Source: Pseudomonas fulva NBRC 16637 = DSM 17717
GTDB lineage: Bacteria; Pseudomonadota; Gammaproteobacteria; Pseudomonadales; Pseudomonadaceae
DNA: 64,000 nt
Direction of reading: 5' to 3'
NCBI RefSeq assembly: GCF_000730565.1
Contig: NZ_BBIQ01000023.1
Span: 19,424 to 83,423, forward strand
In this document: one piece after another, positions 7,442-14,689 of the stretch
How the letters are laid out: every line of letters begins with the position of its first letter
Numbering within the stretch: position 1 is the first letter of the stretch
Translations under genes and position numbers: made by a program
Notes under the pieces: model-generated
What the model was told of the DNA's origin: nothing
The model's database searches: none
What the model saw: only the letters and a program-made list of their open reading frames with translations

Positions 7442-8352
7442 AGACTCTCAGGATCCCCAAAAAACATCTGAATCCTAGACCGTAACCACCGCTCCGCCGG
7501 GTCATTGTCCTGCGCCCCACGCCAGGCCATGTGCAATTCAAAGCTGCGCACGTCCAGTGGCAGCTCTTCAGCCCGCAACCCACCGGCCGCCGTCAGGGCA
7601 TCGGCCGTGTAGTCAGGCACGGTGGCGACAATGTCGGTGCCGGCCAGCAGGCTGCCCAGGCCATTGAACTGCGGCACGGCGAGGACCACGTGGCGCTTGC
7701 GCCCGAGCGCCTGCAAGGCTTCGTCGATAAAACCCGACAGGTCCCCGGCGAAAGACACCAGGGCATGGGGCCGTGCGCAGAAATCATCGAGGCTGATGCT
7801 GCCCGGTACGCTGTCGGCACGCAGCAGCTTTGGCAGGCTGCGGCGCAGCACTTTGCGCTTGGCATTGGCCGGGAGTTCGCTGGTGTAGCTGACGCCAACC
7901 GAGATTTCGCCGGAGGCCAGCAGGGTGGGCATCAACAGGTAATTGACGCGTCGTATCACCAGCACGATGCCTGGCGCCTCGGCGCGTACGCGCTTGAGCA
8001 ACTGCGGCAGCAGGCCGAATTCGGCATCGTCCGACAAGCCGATGCGAAACACGGCGTTGCTGGTGGCCGGGTCGAACTCGGCCGCTCGGCTGACGGCCGT
8101 GGAAATCGAATCCAGCGCGGGCGAAAGCAGGGCGAAGATTTCGTTGGCGCGGGCGGACGGCTCCATGCTGCGCCCAGTGCGCACGAAAAGCGGATCATCG
8201 AACAGGTTGCGCAGGCGCGAGAGGGCGGCGCTGATGGCGGGCTGGCCGAGGAACAGCTTCTCCGCTGCACGGGTCACGCTTCGCTCATGCATGAGCGTTT
8301 CGAACACGATCAGCAGGTTGAGGTCTACGCGACGCAGGTCGTTTCGATTCAT
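7438..8352 (-). CDS. LysR-family transcriptional regulator
   Basis: 304 residues. Residues 8-67 are the winged helix-turn-helix (LRRVDLNLLIVFETLMHE, SVTRAAEKLFLGQPAISAAL), followed by a periplasmic-binding-protein-like effector domain. The NodD/PcaQ-type start of the HTH (NDLRRVDLNLL) is clear. It is divergent from the oxidoreductase at 8557, with about 200 bases between, the usual arrangement of a LysR activator with its target. Its last nine codons lie in the right 26-bp repeat, so its C-terminus may have been altered by island insertion. The effector is unknown. Confidence 0.92.
   Translation of the reverse strand: MNRNDLRRVDLNLLIVFETLMHERSVTRAAEKLFLGQPAISAALSRLRNLFDDPLFVRTGRSMEPSARANEIFALLSPALDSISTAVSRAAEFDPATSNAVFRIGLSDDAEFGLLPQLLKRVRAEAPGIVLVIRRVNYLLMPTLLASGEISVGVSYTSELPANAKRKVLRRSLPKLLRADSVPGSISLDDFCARPHALVSFAGDLSGFIDEALQALGRKRHVVLAVPQFNGLGSLLAGTDIVATVPDYTADALTAAGGLRAEELPLDVRSFELHMAWRGAQDNDPAERWLRSRIQMFFGDPESL
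7442..7467. repeat. right 26-bp direct repeat inside LysR gene end
   Basis: Second copy of the 26-bp repeat at 110-135. Here it supplies the codons for the last nine residues of the LysR-type regulator, whose stop codon lies just outside it on the island side. Integration at this point would replace the gene's natural end with one supplied by the element. Confidence 0.75.
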
Positions 8353-8556
8353 CGGGGCGCTTCGCCAGAAAAGGAGCAGGGGTGAATATTAAGGCCAAAG
8401 GCTGGTAATCTGCACCCATCCAGGGGGCCAATAGCAGGGAAAATGCGGGGCCCAATCGATGACAGGCATGTCGACTATTAATGACCGCGGCTGGTCCGAT
8501 GCGTAAAGCCCGGATAGAGTCAGTGGCAATTGATGTTTCACTAGGCGAGGTAGGCG

Positions 8557-9579
8557 ATGTCCCGCATGATTCGGTTCCACAAGTTCGGCGCTGCGGATGT
8601 GCTCCGTTGCGAGGAGCAGGCCGAGCCGATGCCTGCCGCCGGTGAGGTACAGATCCGCGTCGAGGCGATCGGTGTCAGCTGGTACGACGTGCTCTGGCGC
8701 CAGAACCTGGCGTCCTCCCGTGCCCGGCTGCCAGCCGGTATAGGTCATGAAATGGCCGGCGTGGTGACGGCGGTGGGCGATGCGGTCGACGACATCGTGG
8801 TCGGAGACAGGGTCGCGAGCTTCCCAGCCACCAGTGCCAACGATCACCCCGTGTACGGTGACGTTATCGTCTTGCCCCGTTCAGCCATCACCCGCTATCC
8901 GGAGGTGCTGACACCGATTGAAGCGAGCGTGCATTACACGCCATTGCTGATCGCCTATTTCGCGTACGTCGATCTGGCCCGTGCAAAAAGTGGGCAGACG
9001 GCATTGGTTACCGATGCCAGTCATTGCGCGGGACCGGCGTTCGTGCAGTTGGGCAAGGCGCTTGGCCTGACGGTGTTTGCTGCGACCAAGGATGGCGAGC
9101 AACGTGATTATCTGCTCGGCCTGGGCGCTGACAAGGTGATCGTCACCGAGGAGCAAGACCTGGTGATGCAGGTAGGCAAGTACACCGAGGGTCGCGGTGT
9201 GGACATGGTGCTCGATGGCCTGGGTGGGCCGCAGATGTCGTTGCTCGGTGATGTGTTGGCCCCGCGTGGCAGCCTTGTGCTGTATGGCCTGCAAGGCGGC
9301 AACCAGACCCCATTTCCGGCCTGTGCTGCGTTTCAGAAGAACATTCAGTTCTATGTACACTGCATTGGCAATTTTACGGGCAAGCCTGAACTGGGCATCA
9401 GCCAGGACCAAGTGGCTTTGCACAGGGCGTTGCGCGATATCAACCAGTTCACGGCCGACAAGCTGCTCACCCCGCAGATCATCAAGGTGTACCCGTTCGA
9501 GCAAGTGGTCGACGCCCATCGCTACATGGATCAGTGCCCTTGCGGTGGGCGCGTGGTGCTGGACCTGATGCCTGCCTGA
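8557..9579 (+). CDS. zinc-independent MDR-type NAD(P)H:quinone/alcohol oxidoreductase
   Basis: 340 residues of the medium-chain dehydrogenase/reductase superfamily. The N-terminal GroES-like domain contains IGHEMAGVVTAVGDAV and VVGDRVASFP; the Rossmann domain starts near ALVTDASHCAGPAFVQLGKALG and continues with GVDMVLDGLGG. The structural-zinc cysteine cluster of classical alcohol dehydrogenases is absent, so quinone-oxidoreductase-like chemistry is likelier than zinc alcohol dehydrogenase. Its substrate is unknown. Transcription is probably controlled by the divergent LysR protein. Confidence 0.88.
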   Translation: MSRMIRFHKFGAADVLRCEEQAEPMPAAGEVQIRVEAIGVSWYDVLWRQNLASSRARLPAGIGHEMAGVVTAVGDAVDDIVVGDRVASFPATSANDHPVYGDVIVLPRSAITRYPEVLTPIEASVHYTPLLIAYFAYVDLARAKSGQTALVTDASHCAGPAFVQLGKALGLTVFAATKDGEQRDYLLGLGADKVIVTEEQDLVMQVGKYTEGRGVDMVLDGLGGPQMSLLGDVLAPRGSLVLYGLQGGNQTPFPACAAFQKNIQFYVHCIGNFTGKPELGISQDQVALHRALRDINQFTADKLLTPQIIKVYPFEQVVDAHRYMDQCPCGGRVVLDLMPA

Positions 9580-9998
9580 CAGGCTGTGCGCGCAATGATG
9601 GCTCGCTTCATTAGGCGGGCGTCCACAGGTCGTCGCCGACCGCATCGGGCTTGACCCGCCGATATCTATCCCAACGTTCAGCTGTCGTCGGCGTCCTGGC
9701 CGGCGGCGACTGACTGTTCCTGGCCATTCACTCGGTTTGGCAAGTGGCCGGCGATCCTGTGCATGAATTTTATAAAAGGATAATTCCTACAACGCACCAA
9801 GACTGATACTACATAAAGTTTCAGTGTTATGGAGTTTGGGAAATATCTCGCCTCTTATCTTTGATTGAAGTCTTCAAGTTTCAAGGTCAAGCTGTCGTTT
9901 CAACAGCTCTGACTACTTTTTTTCCCCTGATCTGTATCTTCAATTCTTCTGTTGCATATCGATAATGGCGCAATGACAGTTTACGCAAGGAGCGTGAT
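9580..9998. other. AT-rich intergenic region with terminator-like hairpin
   Basis: About 420 bases with no convincing gene. The stretch 9765-9960 is clearly more AT-rich than its neighbours. At 9886-9913 a stem (GTCA AGCTGT / ACAGCT, one bulge, TGAC) is followed by seven T residues (9917-9923), the shape of an intrinsic terminator on the plus strand. It is over 300 bases beyond the oxidoreductase stop, so it could end that transcript or an unrecognised small RNA starting near 9770. Confidence 0.4.
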
Positions 9999-10203
9999 AT
10001 GAGCAGGGCTGAGCTGGCTGGGCAATGGCGTGAAAAGCCGGTGTGCCATGGGTATGCGGTGAGGGCTTCCGGCGTGTGTCGACAGTGAAGATGAACTTCG
10101 TTGTGCGTGGACTGTAACGACCATTCGGAATATCCCGGCCAGGGTTGATGCCGAGTGCTTGTGCATCGACTGGCCGCATGAACTGGACGAGGTAATATCG
10201 TGA
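9999..10203 (+). pseudogene. frameshifted small ORF coupled to the next gene
   Basis: An ATG at 9999 with strong AAGGAG (spacing 7) opens a 29-codon ORF (MSRAELAGQWREKPVCHGYA...) that stops at 10088. The +1 frame from about 10075 reads on without a stop (VDSEDELRCAWTVTTIRN and onward) to a TGA at 10201-10203 that overlaps the GTG start of the next gene. The joined product would be about 68 residues, Cys-containing and acidic at the C-terminus. Good initiation signal, coherent second half and stop/start overlap suggest one gene interrupted by a single-base change in GTGTGT, or a frameshift used in vivo. Function unknown. Confidence 0.45.
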
Positions 10204-11579
10204 CGGCTATTCACGATCAGGCAATGCATCATATTTATCGGCAAGTGCTGGAGCGCTTGTTGAACCATATGTCCCAATCACAACGTGCTTCCTTGCAGTT
10301 GTTGATTCAGCGATTGCTGATAGCTGCCGGAGGCGCTGAATATATCGGGACGTTTCGTGTATTGGCTCTGCATGGCAACGACCGCCGTAGTGCCAGATTG
10401 CTGGCCATGCTCCGGGCTGCGCAATTGAGCATCGCCACACGCGGGCCGGTCACCTTCCAGTTGCGTGTGTTAGTGATCAGTCAACCCGCTCCTGGTTCTC
10501 ACACCCTGGTATGTCACGAGCGTGCGTTCAATGCCTTGTTCCTCCAGGATGATCCACGCGTTGAGCTGCTCATGGTCCAGGGTCGGGCGGTCAGACCCTT
10601 TTCGCGAGACTGGGTGCCCAGCAGGGACGACGTCCCTCTGGCCAGCACTGCCATGCTGCTGTTGGGGCATCTGGCAGGTGCCAGGCCCGAGGGATTGTTG
10701 GGCGCTTGGCTTTATCTGGACCTGGCAAACACATTCAGCGAGGCCGTGCAGTTCCAAACACCTGTCGACGTGATGATCACGGCAATACCGGCTCAAGAGC
10801 GGCATCGTTTTCTGGCCTGGTTCCGGCGCATCTTGCACCTTGCCGGCGAAAGCGGCTTGCCCGAGGCGCAGCATTGCCTGGCTGCGTTGGCTGACGGGCT
10901 CGCTCAACTGGGCCAGCGGCTGGAGGGTGTTGGTGGCCAGGAAATCAGGCCGACAGGCCGGCAGGAGCAGGTACGCACGCCACTGCGGGTCATGGCGATC
11001 GATGAGCTTCTGGCAGACTTGCTTGAAGGACAGAAACTTGAATCGATGCTCGGCAATCCGTGCGCAGTGCCGCAGGATGCCTATCCATTGGGGGCTTTCG
11101 TGGATCCTGAGGCGTTGGCGCAGGTGCACCAACTGCAGGCCCGCGCTCAGCAAGCCCAGGGGTGCAGGCCCGCATTGTCGCTCAAGCATCAGGTGGACAA
11201 ACCGGGCCGGGGCCGCACTGGGCAGGTGGGCGGCGTGTGGGGGTTGAGCCACGATCAGCTGATGTGCTTGCTGTTCACACCCTTTGCTCGCAGGGGTAAG
11301 CATTTGGAGCGCTTCCTCAAGTGCCGGCATACCGACATGCTGGTGGCATTGCCCTACTTGCATCACGCCTTGCGCGGCGAGCCATGTCCACAAGCCGTGA
11401 AGGCTTGGCTCGTCAATGTCAGTGGCTTGCCTGTTGCACAGCTGCGGGCCCTGTATGAAACCAACTTGCCTGCCTCGGCCATGCGCGTGTTGAGGCACCT
11501 GGCCCGGCGTGACATCAACTTGCGTCTGCTGTGCCAGGCGCCCTTGCCGGCGCAAGGCTGCGACGTGGAGCGGCCGTGA
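10200..11579 (+). CDS. uncharacterised 459-residue protein
   Basis: 459 residues from a GTG start that overlaps the upstream frame's stop. No signal peptide, no clear membrane helix, no motif I recognise. It is Leu/Ala/Arg-rich and predominantly helical by eye, with a middle segment (about 75-215) containing a beta-like RVLVISQP and VDVMITAIPAQERHRF, and a C-terminal helical region with LSHDQLMCLLFTPFARRGKHLERF. The stop region overlaps the start of the MocR-like gene, so the two are co-translated and probably work together. It does not look like a transporter or a known enzyme. Confidence 0.75.
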   Translation: MTAIHDQAMHHIYRQVLERLLNHMSQSQRASLQLLIQRLLIAAGGAEYIGTFRVLALHGNDRRSARLLAMLRAAQLSIATRGPVTFQLRVLVISQPAPGSHTLVCHERAFNALFLQDDPRVELLMVQGRAVRPFSRDWVPSRDDVPLASTAMLLLGHLAGARPEGLLGAWLYLDLANTFSEAVQFQTPVDVMITAIPAQERHRFLAWFRRILHLAGESGLPEAQHCLAALADGLAQLGQRLEGVGGQEIRPTGRQEQVRTPLRVMAIDELLADLLEGQKLESMLGNPCAVPQDAYPLGAFVDPEALAQVHQLQARAQQAQGCRPALSLKHQVDKPGRGRTGQVGGVWGLSHDQLMCLLFTPFARRGKHLERFLKCRHTDMLVALPYLHHALRGEPCPQAVKAWLVNVSGLPVAQLRALYETNLPASAMRVLRHLARRDINLRLLCQAPLPAQGCDVERP

Positions 11580-12907
11580 TGCCGCAGGCCCCGCATCGCG
11601 AGTTTGCCTATCGCAAGGTCTACCGGTACATCGAAGCACTCATTGATCAATCGCCGCCCGGGCAACGGCAGCGTTTGCCCTCGCTGCGAGGCCTTGCTTC
11701 GAGGCTACGGGTGTCGCTGGGCACTGTCCAGCATGCCTATAACCTGCTGGAGGAGGCCGGTCGTGTTGAGCGTCTGCCCAGGTCGGGCTACTTCGTGCAC
11801 AGTGCATCAAGCAGCGAGGTGGCCCTCACGCCCCGGCAACCGCCGGTATTCGAGCCATCGCTGTTCGAGCTGAACTTGCACAATCATGAACGCCGGCTGG
11901 CGCGTCAGCGGCTGCGAGCCATGGGCTGGGGTCAGGACCCGGGCAGCGTGAGATTGCGTCAGGCGCTTGCCGAGCGCTACACCCATTCCAGCAGCCGCTA
12001 CTGGTGCGCCAAGGATGTGCACGTGGCGCCGGACCTCACTGCGTTGCTCGATACCGTGTGGGCAGCGCTTGAGCTCAAGCATGCGGCAGTGGTGGTTCAT
12101 TCGCCTTGCTGCTGGCAGCTATTGCAGGCGCTCGCTCGCACCGGGGTGCCCGTGCTTGAGGTGCCAGTGGATACTCGGGGTGATCTCAATCTGTATGCGC
12201 TGACCTGTCTGTTGGAAAGCGAGCCAGTGGGGCTTGTGGTGCTGCCCTCCTGTCTGAGCACGCCACAAGGCCGGCTGGTGACCTCGGCGGGCCAGCAGCA
12301 GTTGGGCCATCTGCTCTCGCGGTATAGGGTATGGGTGCTGGAAAGCGACCTGGACAGCGAGCTCTGTCACGCAGGCCCGCCTGTCATCCGCCAGCGAGAC
12401 TGGGTGGATGTCAGGCAACTGCTGGTGGTGGGTGGGTTCGAGGCAGTGCTTGGGCCCGAGGCCCCGTATGCCTACGTGTTAGGACCGACCGGTGCCCTGA
12501 CCAGAGGCTTCTGCGAACGGGCTTTCCGCTTGCCACCCTTACGCATGCAAGCGTTGGCCTGCATGTTGGACAAGGGGGAGGTGGATGCACAATGGGCCCG
12601 GCTTCGCCAGGCCCTGCAACGCCGTACCCGAACATTGGCACGCGTGCTCGCGTTACGCTTTGGGCCACAGCTGCAACTGCGCTTGCCCGACGGTGGCGGC
12701 TTGCTCTGGGCAAGGTTGCGCCAGCCTGTCCATTGGGATTCCATCAGTAAGGCCCTGGCCGGTACGCCGCTGCATGCCATGCCTGGCAAGCACTTCAGCT
12801 TGCACGGCCGCTTTCAGCATCATCTGGCCTTGGGCTGGACGGGTGATGACCCGGTAGAGCTACAGATTGCCGTCGATCGACTGGCTCAGGTCGCCGGGCA
12901 CCCTTGA
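11579..12907 (+). CDS. MocR/GntR-like regulator lacking the PLP lysine
   Basis: 442 residues from the ATG at 11579 (an upstream in-frame ATG would overlap its neighbour more). Residues 8-75 are a GntR-type winged helix (LPSLRGLASRLRVSLGTVQHA, GRVERLPRSGYFV). The rest has the fold-type I aminotransferase layout of MocR proteins. The key positions are changed: the lysine of the usual GSFSK motif is Ala289 (VGGFEAVLG), and the NPTG-like motif is STPQG. The ESDLDSE segment still resembles EDDYDSE. It therefore probably cannot form a PLP Schiff base and may sense another ligand or a partner protein. It overlaps the 459-residue gene. Confidence 0.85.
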   Translation: MPQAPHREFAYRKVYRYIEALIDQSPPGQRQRLPSLRGLASRLRVSLGTVQHAYNLLEEAGRVERLPRSGYFVHSASSSEVALTPRQPPVFEPSLFELNLHNHERRLARQRLRAMGWGQDPGSVRLRQALAERYTHSSSRYWCAKDVHVAPDLTALLDTVWAALELKHAAVVVHSPCCWQLLQALARTGVPVLEVPVDTRGDLNLYALTCLLESEPVGLVVLPSCLSTPQGRLVTSAGQQQLGHLLSRYRVWVLESDLDSELCHAGPPVIRQRDWVDVRQLLVVGGFEAVLGPEAPYAYVLGPTGALTRGFCERAFRLPPLRMQALACMLDKGEVDAQWARLRQALQRRTRTLARVLALRFGPQLQLRLPDGGGLLWARLRQPVHWDSISKALAGTPLHAMPGKHFSLHGRFQHHLALGWTGDDPVELQIAVDRLAQVAGHP

Positions 12908-13039
12908 TGACCGCCCCAGGCCTGCATCGGCCATGCTGCCAGGGCGCGAAGATGCACGGCCCGACCCGCGGCACTTGTCACACGCGCTAGTCTGTATGTA
13001 TAACCAGTACCCCGTAAAGCTGCCGTCCGACCGATTTCC

Positions 13040-14689
13040 GTGATTGCCCATTCTGTCGAAGATCCGTTGTATTACCTGCATAACTTCCGCCAGGTCCTGT
13101 GCTGGGTGGGTCAGCGCTATGCAGACCTGCTCGATCTGAGCGAGCAGGCGTTCATCGCTACGTTCGCCGAGCTCGACGCACCTGCACAGGCGATCATGGT
13201 GCGCATGGTCATGCGCAAGGGTGAGCTGTTTCGCGATGATCGCCTGCAGTATGCCGAGGTTGGTGATATCGGGCAGGCGCTGGCACCTTTGATGGGGCTT
13301 GGCTGGGTGTGCGAGCCCGAGCACTTGACCCTGGAGCAGTTGTTCACGCTCTTGCGCAAGGATGAACTGGCGCAGTGTTTCGCAACGCAGCTCAGCCGGC
13401 CGCGTGCGGCCAAGCATGAGTTGCTGGCCGAGCTGCAAGCATTGGAGCTGGCGCCCCGTTCTTTGCGCCAATGGTTCGCCCACAGCGAACTGCGTATCGT
13501 GCAGTGGTGCCGACAGCCGGTCTGTGACCGGATCCGGCTGCTGTTTTTCGGCAATCTCTATCAAGACTGGTCGGACTTCGTGCTGGCCGACCTGGGTGTA
13601 TTGCGCTTCGAGCAGGTAGCGTTCAGTGCTGACTCGCGGGCCTTGCACCAGCGCTCGGAGGTTGACCTGGCGCTAGCGCTGCACCAGTGCGCCGAGCGTC
13701 TTGAGGAGGGGGCCGATACCGCTTCGGTCCTGGCGACACTGCAAGGCTTGCACAGTGGCAATGCATGGCTGGCCAGGCGCCGGGCGCGGTTACTGTTCGC
13801 GCTGGGCCAGCAGTGTGAACGCAGGGGCGAATGGGATCAGGCCATGGCAGTGTACGCCCAGTGCGCCCACCCCCAGGCGCGCATTCGTCAAGTACGCGTA
13901 CTGGAACGCACGCAGTCCTGGGAGCAGGCCCATGCCCTGGCCTTGCAACTGGCAGCAGCGCCGGCCAATGCGCTCGAGGTACAGGCGCTGGAGCGCATGT
14001 TGCCGCGCCTGGCGCGCAAGCTTGGCGGGCCACCTCAGCGTCGCCAGCGCCTCAAGCCAGTCGAGTTGATCGAGCTGGAACTGCCCAGGGCCCACGCCGA
14101 GCTTGGCGTTGAGGAAGCGGTGCGACAGCACCTGGCTGCGTCGGGTGGCGAAGTGCACTATGTGGAAAACACCTTGTTCAACAGCTTGTTCGGCCTGTTG
14201 TGCTGGGAGGCTGTGTTCGCCCCGGTTCCAGGGGCCTTCTTCAACCCGTTCCAGTCGGCGCCCCAAGACCTGCACGACAGCGACTTCCAGCATCGGCGCA
14301 GCGACGTGTTCGAGCGTTGCCTGAGCCGGCTGGACGACGGTACGCATCGGCAAATCATTCGGGACTGCTATGCCACCAAGCGCGGTCTGCAATCGCCGTT
14401 CGTGTTCTGGGGCATGCTTAATGAAACCCTGCTGGACCAAGCCTTGGGCTGCTTGCCGGGCGCTCATTTGAAACAATGCTTTTTGAGGCTGCTGCAGGAC
14501 ATCCGCAATAACCGCACCGGCATGCCGGACTTGATTCAGTTCTGGCCGGAGCAGGGCAGCTACCGCATGGTGGAGGTCAAGGGGCCGGGTGATCGCCTGC
14601 AGGATAACCAGCTGCGTTGGCTGGAATTCTGCCGCCTGCACGGCCTGCCGGTTGCGGTGTGCCATGTGCGCTGGAGCGAGGCGGCGTGA
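13040..14689 (+). CDS. FAN1-like VRR-NUC structure-specific nuclease
   Basis: 549 residues from a GTG at 13040. The N-terminus (DPLYYLHNFRQVLCWVGQRYADLL) and the C-terminal VRR-NUC domain match bacterial FAN1 homologues. Catalytic residues are visible: Asp497 (MPDL), Glu512 and Lys514 (VEVKGPGD), with a following QDNQLRWLEF helix. FAN1 cuts branched DNA, including flaps at interstrand crosslinks. The stop overlaps the next gene's GTG (GTGA), so nuclease and helicase are coupled, fitting a joint DNA repair role. Confidence 0.9.
   Translation: MIAHSVEDPLYYLHNFRQVLCWVGQRYADLLDLSEQAFIATFAELDAPAQAIMVRMVMRKGELFRDDRLQYAEVGDIGQALAPLMGLGWVCEPEHLTLEQLFTLLRKDELAQCFATQLSRPRAAKHELLAELQALELAPRSLRQWFAHSELRIVQWCRQPVCDRIRLLFFGNLYQDWSDFVLADLGVLRFEQVAFSADSRALHQRSEVDLALALHQCAERLEEGADTASVLATLQGLHSGNAWLARRRARLLFALGQQCERRGEWDQAMAVYAQCAHPQARIRQVRVLERTQSWEQAHALALQLAAAPANALEVQALERMLPRLARKLGGPPQRRQRLKPVELIELELPRAHAELGVEEAVRQHLAASGGEVHYVENTLFNSLFGLLCWEAVFAPVPGAFFNPFQSAPQDLHDSDFQHRRSDVFERCLSRLDDGTHRQIIRDCYATKRGLQSPFVFWGMLNETLLDQALGCLPGAHLKQCFLRLLQDIRNNRTGMPDLIQFWPEQGSYRMVEVKGPGDRLQDNQLRWLEFCRLHGLPVAVCHVRWSEAA

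Noticed and set aside
9770..9795. near-palindrome AAGGATAATTCCT resembling the PrlF operator
   Set aside because: Not a true palindrome and with no toxin-antitoxin gene beside it.
10470..11639. 389-codon minus-strand open frame opposite the 459-residue gene
   Set aside because: No ribosome binding site or recognisable domain, and the plus-strand gene is coupled to both neighbours. Treated as an antisense shadow.
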